Below are positions 1-6,109 of a stretch of DNA of 6,815 bases, in pieces. Every line of letters begins with the position of its first letter. Positions within the stretch are counted from its first letter, which is position 1. The position numbers were made by a program, and so were the translations under genes. Origin of the DNA: Promethearchaeota archaeon (GTDB lineage Archaea; Asgardarchaeota; Lokiarchaeia; Sigynarchaeales; SOKP01); the NCBI GenBank assembly GCA_014729315.1, contig WJKD01000403.1, forward strand, positions 1 through 6,815, written 5' to 3'. The notes beneath the pieces were generated by a model. The model had not been told where the DNA came from and searched no databases. It saw only the letters and a program-made list of their open reading frames with translations.

Positions 1-1
1 A

Positions 2-2152
2 AAAAAAGAGTCTAAAATAATTTTTTTGGCTCCAACAAAACCCTTAGTTAACCAGCATCGAGAAACATTTTCTAATTTGATTGATCTTCCAAAAGAATCT
101 TTAGTTTCTATAACAGGGAGTGTCTCTCCAGATCAGCGAAAGGATTTATGGGACGAGACTCGAATATGTTTTATGACGCCTCAAGTCTTACAAAACGATA
201 TTATATCGAATACTTATTCACTTAAGGACATATCTCTTATAATCTTTGACGAATGTCACAGAGCGGTAGGTGATTACGCGTATTGTTATATAGCAAAAAA
301 ATATGTTGAGGATTCTCGTTATCCTCAAATTTTGGGATTAACTGCTAGTCCGGGTTCGACAGAAGAAAAAATAAACGAAATAAAAACGAATCTATTCATC
401 GACCACATCGAGATCAGGACCGAGTCGGATCCAGATGTCAAGAAATATGTGCACAAGGTAGATAAAGAGTGGATAAAAGTGAAGCTTCCCCAGGAATTCT
501 CGAAAATTAACGAAATTTTATCTGAGAAACTGAAAAAGATCTATAAGTGGTTTAAGGAAAAAGAGTTACTAAATTCCTACGACATATCTAAAGTGTCAAG
601 GAAAGATTTATTAAAATTAAACAAAATTATCAATAATCGAATTGCCTCTGCTTCCTCGGACGACGATAAATACGAAATGTTTTACGCAAAAAAATTAAAC
701 GCTAATGCTTTGCGAATATCATACATGATTGAATTGTTAGAAACTCAAGGAATTAGTTCGTTAAATGAGTATATTAAAAAAAATGATCAAAAAATTTTAA
801 AAAATAAAGCAAATAAGTCTCTGAAGGAATTATTTAGAGATAAGGAAATACGAACTGTAAAAAATTATACCAAGGAGCTGATTAGTAAAGGAATAGTCCA
901 TCCTAAACTTAACGAGTTAAAAACAATATTACGAGAACAATTTTGTGAAAACAAAGATTCAAGAGTTTTAGTTTTTAGCCATTTTAGGGATTCTGTAAAT
1001 AATATCGTTAAATCCTTTGAGGAAGATGAGTTAATTAGAGTTCATAAGTTTGTAGGACAAGCGAATAAAGGTAAAGATAAAGGATTGACTCAAAAAGAAC
1101 AAATAAATATTTTAAAAGAATTCAAAGAAGGATTATACAACACATTAATTGCAACAAGCGTGGCAGAAGAGGGTTTAGATATTGCCGAATGCGATTTAGT
1201 TGTGTTTTTCGATGTGGTTCCCAGCGCTATTAGAGCGATACAAAGAAGGGGACGGACAGGTCGGAAAAGGGAAGGAAAAGTATATATATTAATGGCTGAA
1301 GGGACACGCGACGAGGGTTATTATTGGGCTGAAAAAGCGAAAGAAAAAAACATGAAAATAAGTTTAAACAGAATGAGGAAGAGAGAAAATTCAGATAAGC
1401 CGGAACAATCAGACCTCTTAAGGTTTGTTTCGGACTCTGAAAAGGGCGATGAAAAAAATATTCTACTAGAGAGCAATTCATATGATTCAATCGAAGTTAT
1501 AAAGGACGCAAAGAATTTTCACATAGTCTGTGATAACCGAGAAACTGCCTCTCCGGTTGTGAGAATATTATCTTTAATGGGCTTAAATATCGAATTAAAA
1601 CAATTGCCCGTTGCAGATTATATTATTTCAGAGAGAGTTGGTATAGAGCGAAAAAGTGCTCAAGATTTTAACGATTCGATTAAGGATGGAAGATTATTCA
1701 ACGAGTTAAAAGAAATGAAGGAAAATTTTGAAGTCTCGCTTTTGATTTTAGAAGGAGATCCCCTTCTTAACTCGAATTTAAATTCAAACGCTCTCTACGG
1801 CGCAATTTCTGCGGTATTATTAAACTTAGGCATTAGTGTATATACCACAAGAGATCCAAAACAAACAGCAGTTTTTCTCTATCATTTAGCTAAAAAAGAG
1901 CAGACTGATCGTAGATCTACTATGAAATTACGATTTGATAAAGCGCCGCTTAAGACGTCTTATCTTATGGAATACATTATTTCCGGGGTACCTGGAGTGA
2001 ACACGCTAAGAGCACAAAGTTTGTTAAAAGAGATGAAAACGCTCCAAAACATTTTTAACAGCGACATTACAGATCTTACAAAAATTAAGAACATTGGGAG
2101 AAAAATTGCCCAAGAAATATACAAAATCAGTAGATTTCAATACAAAGAATAA
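2..2152 (+). CDS. hef: Hef-type helicase/nuclease (FANCM/XPF family), 5' end outside window
   Basis: Archaeal Hef is a superfamily 2 DNA helicase fused to an XPF-type structure-specific nuclease; it processes stalled and branched replication forks. The reading frame is open to the left edge, so the true start and Walker A (motif I) are outside; the TTG at 26 lies inside motif Ia (FLAPTKPLVNQH) and is not a credible start. Numbering from that TTG: DECH (motif II) 75-78, TASPG (motif III) 106-110, a Lys-rich helical insertion about 150-300, VLVFSHFRDS (motif IV) 314-323, IATSVAEEGLDI (motif V) from 375, QRRGRTGR (motif VI) 406-413. The nuclease follows with DNRE at 503-506 and the catalytic ERKSAQD at 541-547, both intact. 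Two helix-hairpin-helix elements close the protein, around GVPGVN (654-659) and KNIGRK (688-693). About 710 residues are visible, so little beyond the first 40-60 residues should be missing. Both activities look functional. It converges on the MFS gene. Confidence 0.95.
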   Translation, partial: KKESKIIFLAPTKPLVNQHRETFSNLIDLPKESLVSITGSVSPDQRKDLWDETRICFMTPQVLQNDIISNTYSLKDISLIIFDECHRAVGDYAYCYIAKKYVEDSRYPQILGLTASPGSTEEKINEIKTNLFIDHIEIRTESDPDVKKYVHKVDKEWIKVKLPQEFSKINEILSEKLKKIYKWFKEKELLNSYDISKVSRKDLLKLNKIINNRIASASSDDDKYEMFYAKKLNANALRISYMIELLETQGISSLNEYIKKNDQKILKNKANKSLKELFRDKEIRTVKNYTKELISKGIVHPKLNELKTILREQFCENKDSRVLVFSHFRDSVNNIVKSFEEDELIRVHKFVGQANKGKDKGLTQKEQINILKEFKEGLYNTLIATSVAEEGLDIAECDLVVFFDVVPSAIRAIQRRGRTGRKREGKVYILMAEGTRDEGYYWAEKAKEKNMKISLNRMRKRENSDKPEQSDLLRFVSDSEKGDEKNILLESNSYDSIEVIKDAKNFHIVCDNRETASPVVRILSLMGLNIELKQLPVADYIISERVGIERKSAQDFNDSIKDGRLFNELKEMKENFEVSLLILEGDPLLNSNLNSNALYGAISAVLLNLGISVYTTRDPKQTAVFLYHLAKKEQTDRRSTMKLRFDKAPLKTSYLMEYIISGVPGVNTLRAQSLLKEMKTLQNIFNSDITDLTKIKNIGRKIAQEIYKISRFQYKE

Positions 2153-2154
2153 AT

Positions 2155-2168
2155 TCCTTTTTTAAAAA
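2155..2168 (+). terminator. T-run terminator after hef
   Basis: A run of six T (2158-2163) begins six bases after the hef stop codon, with no GC stem. Archaeal RNA polymerase terminates on such U-tracts, so this is a plausible end for the hef transcript. The A-run at 2164-2168 provides a T-run on the opposite strand as well. In an AT-rich spacer such runs are common, so the call is tentative. Confidence 0.35.
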
Positions 2169-2185
2169 TCTAAAATTTAAATTGG

Positions 2186-2190
2186 AAAAA
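2186..2190 (-). terminator. T-run terminator after the MFS gene
   Basis: Read on the minus strand, five T fall 23 bases after the transporter stop codon, and a second T5 (2164-2168) follows further on. Together with the plus-strand T-run after hef, the 60-bp convergent spacer appears to end transcripts from both sides without a hairpin. Confidence 0.3.
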
Positions 2191-2212
2191 TATTATGAAT
2201 GTAATTTTAATG

Positions 2213-3499
2213 CTAAGTTATGTCGCTTAGATTTATACCCTTAGTTTCTTTCAAGAATAAATAAGTCAATGGGACAATAATTAGATGCGGCAAGCTCAAT
2301 ATTATAAATGTTAATCCTAGCCCAAAAAATAATATCAAACCACTACTTATAAACAAACCTATCGTCATACCCACAGCTGCTATCAACGATCTTAATCCAC
2401 TTCCCGTTCCTCTCGCATCAGTAGGAGTTATTTCTACTGTTATTAACCTTGCGATAATCGTAATACCTTGACCTATGATATATGCCATTCCAACACTAGT
2501 GCCTACGACGATGAGAAGAGTTAATCCCGATAAATTCACTCCTAAGACCACAATTATTATTACGATTGGGAACATTATACTATACACATAAAGCAGTGGT
2601 TTTCTTCCCCATTTATCGGCAATTATTCCTGTAATTAGATAACCTAAAATAACAGAGACAGCTATTATATATATTAGAAGATTAATTTCTGCTTCGTTTA
2701 CATGTCCACTACTTGCCCAATAAGCTTCAATTAATCGAAAAAACACAGTATTCAAACCAGCAATCAATCCTACTAATAAAATCACTATCAATTCTTTTCT
2801 TCGGGTAGAATTGAATAAAAGCTTCATATTTTCGATGAATTTAGGCTTTTCTTCGCATGTTGCTCGTCTAATCCTCATCTCTTTAAATTTCTGAGTTTCT
2901 TTAAATGTAATCAATATTATTAAACTTAGTGAGAGACCTAAAACTATCGGAAAATATGTCATACCTCTCCAATTAGCCATAGTTTCAGTTATAAATATCG
3001 AGCGAAAAGTGGGAAGTAGTAAAGCACCTATCATCCCCCCCATTAACACAAAGGTATTCCATTTGCCACGTTTATCCGGAGGACATTCTTCACTAATATA
3101 GATCGTCCAAATGTCGGAGCTAAAAAAGATGTAAAGCATGAATAGATATATAGTATATTGAACAATGTTAGTTGCCGTTGCGATCAAGAGCGAAGAAAAA
3201 CCCATACCAAAAACGGTAATAGCTAAAAGTATTTTTCTTCCTTTTCTGTCTGCTAAATACTGATTTAAAAGCACAAAATAAGTACCAATCGATGCGATTG
3301 CTACGCAAAGAGCATAAATTGAATGAGCTACATTCTCAGGGTTATTTACTAAAAATTCTGCGATAACTTTACTAGGAATTACAGTTGGATAAAGCGTACA
3401 ATATGTGTCAAGAATTTCAACAAACATCAATACGACAATCATGTATAATAAAGCTTTTTTGGATCTTTCCCCAGAATAGTCTTTATTTGTTTGTCCCAT
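2213..3499 (-). CDS. MFS transporter, sugar-porter/organic-ion type
   Basis: A 428-residue integral membrane protein of the major facilitator superfamily, a proton- or gradient-driven carrier in the cytoplasmic membrane. Hydrophobic segments fit 12 helices, at about 17-38, 59-79, 89-108, 113-137, 149-165, 182-199, then a cytoplasmic loop (200-235), and 236-255, 273-293, 302-321, 327-347, 370-393 and 397-416. Motif A occurs after helix 2 (LADRKGRK, 82-89) and again after helix 8 (IADKWGRK, 293-300), as expected from the duplicated half. SEECPPDKRG (136-145) and VEITPTDARGTG (355-366) match the E-x-x-P-x-x-x-R-G element of sugar porters and SLC22-like carriers, and KETKG (417-421) resembles the PETKG motif after helix 12. 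The substrate cannot be read from the sequence; sugars, aromatic acids or other organic ions are all possible. The ATG at 3499 has no Shine-Dalgarno, but a TATA-like element sits at leaderless spacing. It is divergent from the GTPase gene. Confidence 0.88.
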   Translation of the reverse strand: MGQTNKDYSGERSKKALLYMIVVLMFVEILDTYCTLYPTVIPSKVIAEFLVNNPENVAHSIYALCVAIASIGTYFVLLNQYLADRKGRKILLAITVFGMGFSSLLIATATNIVQYTIYLFMLYIFFSSDIWTIYISEECPPDKRGKWNTFVLMGGMIGALLLPTFRSIFITETMANWRGMTYFPIVLGLSLSLIILITFKETQKFKEMRIRRATCEEKPKFIENMKLLFNSTRRKELIVILLVGLIAGLNTVFFRLIEAYWASSGHVNEAEINLLIYIIAVSVILGYLITGIIADKWGRKPLLYVYSIMFPIVIIIVVLGVNLSGLTLLIVVGTSVGMAYIIGQGITIIARLITVEITPTDARGTGSGLRSLIAAVGMTIGLFISSGLILFFGLGLTFIILSLPHLIIVPLTYLFLKETKGINLSDIT

Positions 3500-3522
3500 G
3501 AAAATATATTACTGTCTTTGGG

Positions 3523-3529
3523 TATTTAA
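3523..3529 (-). promoter_or_regulatory. TATA-like element for the MFS gene (leaderless mRNA)
   Basis: The minus strand reads TTAAATA, centred 27 bases upstream of the A of the transporter start codon. Archaeal transcription starts roughly 25-27 bases after the TATA centre, so the mRNA would begin at or next to the ATG. This agrees with the lack of any Shine-Dalgarno just before that ATG. The surrounding region is so AT-rich that chance matches are likely. Confidence 0.4.
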
Positions 3530-3607
3530 CAATATTGGATAGTAGGTTTGAAAAATTAAATCTCGTAATTTAAAATTCTGTTTTAAAAAAATTAAATATT
3601 ATAAACG

Positions 3608-3618
3608 ATAATCATTAT
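3608..3618. promoter_or_regulatory. 11-bp perfect palindrome in the divergent promoter, possible operator
   Basis: ATAATCATTAT is a perfect inverted repeat around a central C, in the 248-bp spacer between the divergent MFS and GTPase genes. It overlaps a TATA-like TTTATAAT on the minus strand (3598-3605 is adjacent) and lies just before AATAATATATTT (3621-3632) on the plus strand. With the preceding G it resembles the second half of a Fur-type iron box (GATAATCATTAT), which suggests a dimeric repressor site. In sequence this AT-rich, a short palindrome of only A, T and one C may be chance. Confidence 0.25.
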
Positions 3619-3620
3619 AA

Positions 3621-3632
3621 AATAATATATTT
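3621..3632 (+). promoter_or_regulatory. Possible TATA box for the GTPase gene
   Basis: AATAATATATTT is a plausible archaeal TATA box; transcription would begin near 3653 and leave a leader of about 95 bases holding the Shine-Dalgarno at 3731. A second TATA-like stretch (TATAATATAT, 3721-3730) would put the start near 3750 and remove the Shine-Dalgarno, so it is less likely to be the one used. No other gene is visible in the 248-bp spacer. Confidence 0.3.
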
Positions 3633-3730
3633 GAAAATGTTTTGATAACGTTTAAAAAATTATGACTCTTCACATTTCTCTATTGAGGCTAAGATTTCAT
3701 TTAGGAAATTGTTCCATTCTTATAATATAT

Positions 3731-3738
3731 GGAGGAGG
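3731..3738 (+). promoter_or_regulatory. Strong Shine-Dalgarno that fixes the GTPase TTG start
   Basis: GGAGGAGG is a near-ideal complement to the archaeal 16S rRNA 3' end, nine bases before the TTG at 3748. No ATG or GTG lies nearby in frame. The alternative in-frame TTG at 3709 would add 13 residues and would put this purine block inside the coding region. Confidence 0.7.
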
Positions 3739-3747
3739 CTATTCCGA

Positions 3748-4338
3748 TTGATCAAATTCAAAGTGGTTATCGCGGGAGATAAAAATGTTGGCAAGACCTC
3801 ACTGTTAAGAAGATACGCAACAGGTAAATTCGATAAGAGTACTTTATCCACAATTGGCGTTGATTTTGAAACGAAAAAAGTAGTGGTGAACGACACAGAT
3901 GTGCTATTAAACATCTGGGATTTCGCAGGCGAAAAAAAGTTTCGGCTTCTTTTTCCTTCTTACGTATCGGGAGCCTCCGGAGCAATGTTGCTATATGATA
4001 TTACCAATAAAGAATCCTTAACCGATCTTCACCAATGGATAAAAATTATAGAAAATGTGAATAATCCTCCCCGTACGAAACTGTTGATCGAACACAAAAT
4101 AGATTTAGAGGATCAAAGAAAAGTTAATCGAGAAGACGCTAGAGATATATTTGAAAAATATAATTTTAAAGGCGAAATTATTGGAGCTTCTGCTAAGACT
4201 GGTGAGAATGTCGAAGATGTGTTTATAGAATTAGGAAAAACAATTTTAGAAAATTCGTTAGTAAAGTGTCCAAATTGCGGGAAACATTATCCGATAGAAC
4301 TTAAATTCTGCCAATATTGTGGAACCAAACGATTTTAA
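3748..4338 (+). CDS. Ras/Rab-like small GTPase with C-terminal zinc ribbon
   Basis: A 196-residue Ras-superfamily GTPase, presumably a GTP/GDP switch in signalling or membrane organisation. With the TTG start, positions coincide with human Ras numbering: P-loop GDKNVGKT 10-17, switch I Thr35 in STIGVDF, switch II WDFAGEKKF 57-65, G4 HKID 116-119, G5 SAK 148-150. Two key positions deviate: G3 reads DFAGE where DTAGQ is usual, so the catalytic Gln is Glu, and the G4 Asn is His. The P-loop, Thr35, the G4 Lys and Asp and the SAK are kept, so nucleotide binding is likely but its specificity or kinetics may differ. After the G domain (to about 168) comes a zinc ribbon, C174-x2-C177 and C188-x2-C191; there is no C-terminal prenylation motif. 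Such eukaryote-like GTPases are numerous in Asgard archaea. The gene stands alone, with a long AT-rich region before it and a 170-bp spacer after it. Effector and GAP/GEF partners are unknown. Confidence 0.93.
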   Translation: MIKFKVVIAGDKNVGKTSLLRRYATGKFDKSTLSTIGVDFETKKVVVNDTDVLLNIWDFAGEKKFRLLFPSYVSGASGAMLLYDITNKESLTDLHQWIKIIENVNNPPRTKLLIEHKIDLEDQRKVNREDARDIFEKYNFKGEIIGASAKTGENVEDVFIELGKTILENSLVKCPNCGKHYPIELKFCQYCGTKRF

Positions 4339-4353
4339 ACTAATTAAAATCCA

Positions 4354-4376
4354 TTTTAATCTCTTTTTGGTTTTCT
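4354..4376 (+). terminator. T-rich terminator after the GTPase gene
   Basis: T-tracts TTTT, TTTTT (4364-4368) and TTTT (4371-4374) cluster 15-40 bases after the GTPase stop codon without a GC stem. This is the usual form of an archaeal intrinsic terminator and separates the GTPase from the next gene. Confidence 0.4.
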
Positions 4377-4460
4377 ATTAGTCTTCTTTATAAAACCATT
4401 ATTTTCACGAATATATCATTTCTGCTATAAATTTTGAAAAAAAATATATCCAAAAAACAA

Positions 4461-4473
4461 TTTTTAATATAAA
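4461..4473 (+). promoter_or_regulatory. TATA-box promoter of the SDR/membrane-protein pair
   Basis: TTTTTAATATAAA is preceded by an A-rich stretch (CAAAAAACAA, 4451-4460) that could serve as the TFB recognition element. Transcription would begin near 4493, giving a leader of about 15 bases before the ATG at 4509. No Shine-Dalgarno is seen in that leader, so translation would start from a short-leader mRNA. Confidence 0.4.
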
Positions 4474-4508
4474 CTTACGAATAGCAAAGTTTAACATTAA
4501 GTCGAATT

Positions 4509-5582
4509 ATGATGCATTATAATTTTGGAGAAGATATTAAAGACATCATCGACAGACTCAAATCTGACGAAATTTCTTTTGAGAAAAAAACGATTTTAGT
4601 GACGGGTGGCGCTGGATTTCTTGGGTCTTGGGTATGTGATGTCTTGGTTAAAGAAAGGGCTTATTGTATATGTCTTGACAATTTTTCTTCTGGCCGTTAT
4701 GAGAATATATCTCATTTAATTGAAAAGGAAAATTTTCGATTTCTTAATCACGATATCAGTGTTCCGATTTATTTCGGTTTAACACATCACCCAAGTGGGA
4801 TATGTGTTGGAGATATTAAAAGAATTGACATAGTTATGCATATGGCGAGTAGAGCTTCTCCGTTCGAGTTTAAGAAATACCCAATTCCAATTTTAAAGAG
4901 TAATACGTTAGGAACGATGAATGCATTAGGAATTGCGAAAGCACATAACTCGATCTTTTTTTACACCAGCACATCCGAGGTTTATGGAAATCCGCCTCCC
5001 GAAGTTGTTCCCACATCGGAAGATTATTACGGTCATGTTAATCCCGTAGGTCCAAGATCGTGCTACGACGAATCAAAAAGAGCTGGGGAAGCTTTTATAA
5101 AAGCCTACGAATTACAGCATAATATTCGAACAAAAATAGTAAGAATTTTCAACACATCTGGTCCTAGAATTAGATCTGGTCCAGAATTTGGAAGGGTCAT
5201 TCCAAATTTTATCCATCAAGCTCTTTACGACGAAGATATAACTGTATTTGGTGATGGATCCCAAACGAGATCCTTTACATATGTGACTGATGAAATAGAA
5301 GGTATCTTAAAGATGGTATATAAAAAAGAAGCAATCGGAGAGGTTATTAATTTAGGAAATAACAACGAATTTACCATCTTAGAATTAGCTGAAATAATAA
5401 AAGAATTAACGAATTCAAATTCTAAAATCGTTTTTAAATCATTACCTATTGATGATCCAGTTAGACGCTGTCCTATATTAGAGAAAGCAAATAAGATTTT
5501 AAATTGGAGACCGATAACTTCTCTTAGAGAAGGATTAAAAAAAACTATTGCATGGTTTAGGGATTTTGAACGAGAAGATTAA
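4509..5582 (+). CDS. UDP-glucuronate decarboxylase (UDP-xylose synthase)-type SDR enzyme
   Basis: A 357-residue extended short-chain dehydrogenase/reductase. UDP-xylose synthases oxidise UDP-glucuronate at C4 with bound NAD, decarboxylate it and reduce the product to UDP-xylose in the cytoplasm. The NAD-binding motif GGAGFLG is at 33-39 and the adenosine-binding Asp in LDNFSSGR at 57. The catalytic set is present: STSE at 154-157 and Tyr186/Lys190 in CYDESK. Residues 171-190 (EDYYGHVNPVGPRSCYDESK) closely follow the UDP-xylose synthase signature, as do ASRAS 113-117, GDGSQTRSF 248-256 with Arg254, and DDPVRRCP 315-322. These distinguish it from UDP-glucose 4-epimerase and dTDP-glucose dehydratase, though a related nucleotide-sugar substrate cannot be excluded. 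Oddities are a 25-residue N-terminal extension before the Rossmann fold and an insertion of about 14 residues near 90-105. Two ATG codons stand in tandem; the first is used here. The next gene begins within its last 35 bases, so the two are probably co-transcribed. Confidence 0.88.
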   Translation: MMHYNFGEDIKDIIDRLKSDEISFEKKTILVTGGAGFLGSWVCDVLVKERAYCICLDNFSSGRYENISHLIEKENFRFLNHDISVPIYFGLTHHPSGICVGDIKRIDIVMHMASRASPFEFKKYPIPILKSNTLGTMNALGIAKAHNSIFFYTSTSEVYGNPPPEVVPTSEDYYGHVNPVGPRSCYDESKRAGEAFIKAYELQHNIRTKIVRIFNTSGPRIRSGPEFGRVIPNFIHQALYDEDITVFGDGSQTRSFTYVTDEIEGILKMVYKKEAIGEVINLGNNNEFTILELAEIIKELTNSNSKIVFKSLPIDDPVRRCPILEKANKILNWRPITSLREGLKKTIAWFRDFERED

Positions 5583-6090
5583 TCGAAAAGACGACGTCCA
5601 ACAAGAAGACGCGAATAGGACTTTTAAGAAATTAGTGAAAGTATGTCTATTAATGGGTATAATAATCGTTTCGGGTTTTATTGTATTTTATCTTTTAACC
5701 CCTGAAGAAGGTTACATTGGATTTGGAATCTTAAATTCGAGAGAAGAGGCAGAGGATTACCCCACTGTTGTCAGAACAAATCAACCCGTTGAATTTTACA
5801 TAACTGTGGAAAACGAATTGGATAGACCATTCAGTTTTAAGCTAAAAATCTATAAAGGGGATAATTTTACGAAACTAAGCTCGGATGGTTCCGAATACGC
5901 GCATTATAATTATTCAACAGATAAAGAGAAGTTAAGACAAGGCGAAGAATGGATGTCAGACAAATTATCCATCACCTTTAATACAAACGGCTCGGGCCAA
6001 ATACTTATTGTAGAACTGTGGGAATACAGTGATGAAAATGGAAGGGAGTTTTACGATATTTTATGGTTAAGATTAAATGTGGTAGATTAG
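5548..6090 (+). CDS. Single-pass membrane-anchored protein, possibly DUF1616-like
   Basis: Function not recognised. The 180-residue product has a charged N-terminus (1-28), one hydrophobic helix (about 29-50, VCLLMGIIIVSGFIVFYLL), and a polar domain of about 125 residues that probably lies outside the cell. That domain is rich in beta-type sequence: YPTVVRTNQPVEFYITVENE (71-90) followed by SFKLKIYKGDN resembles the outer domain of archaeal DUF1616 proteins, which has a yP...v...v.v.NhE pattern. DUF1616 proteins usually have several N-terminal helices, so this would be a reduced form; the match is by eye only. Several N-x-S/T sites (NFT 106-108, NYS 121-123, NGS 147-149) could accept archaeal N-glycans. 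The start is uncertain: TTG 5548 overlaps the SDR gene by 35 bases and has AGAAGGA 13 bases upstream; TTG 5566, GTG 5635 or ATG 5653 are alternatives, the last cutting into the helix. The overlap with a nucleotide-sugar gene hints at envelope glycan work. Confidence 0.75.
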   Translation: MHGLGILNEKINRKDDVQQEDANRTFKKLVKVCLLMGIIIVSGFIVFYLLTPEEGYIGFGILNSREEAEDYPTVVRTNQPVEFYITVENELDRPFSFKLKIYKGDNFTKLSSDGSEYAHYNYSTDKEKLRQGEEWMSDKLSITFNTNGSGQILIVELWEYSDENGREFYDILWLRLNVVD

Positions 6091-6109
6091 GTTGCTTAAG
6101 AAGAACCTA
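6088..6109. terminator. Small inverted repeat across the convergent gene ends
   Basis: TAGGTT (6088-6093) and AACCTA (6104-6109) can pair as a 6-bp stem with a 10-base loop. The stem spans the stop codon of the membrane-anchored protein and the last codons and stop of the TldE-like gene, which are only 5 bp apart. It could form in both transcripts, but it has no long T-run, so it is at best a weak bidirectional end. Confidence 0.25.

Noticed and set aside
26..28. TTG at 26 as the start of hef
   Set aside because: The frame is open upstream to the window edge and this codon lies in helicase motif Ia, after the Walker A motif that the family needs.
1230..1490. 86-codon minus-strand frame inside hef
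   Set aside because: It lies wholly within conserved helicase motif VI and the linker of hef, has no Shine-Dalgarno or recognisable domain, and reads as a low-complexity Phe/Leu/Ser-rich antisense of Lys/Glu-rich coding sequence.
3541..3660. AT-rich block as a replication origin or small RNA gene
   Set aside because: There are no repeated origin recognition elements, no adjacent cdc6/orc gene, and no GC-rich structured segment; it reads as an ordinary archaeal divergent promoter.
3704..3715. GGAA-ATTG-TTCC inverted repeat before the GTPase
   Set aside because: A 4-bp arm with a 4-base loop is expected by chance in a window this long and shows no link to a known element.
3709..3747. TTG at 3709 as the start of the GTPase
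   Set aside because: It would add 13 residues not found in Ras-like proteins and would bury the GGAGGAGG site in the coding region; the TTG at 3748 brings all G motifs into Ras-like positions.
3720..3985. Two minus-strand frames over the start of the GTPase gene (64 and 72 codons)
   Set aside because: Both are antisense to the P-loop and switch regions of a clearly real GTPase and show no family resemblance.
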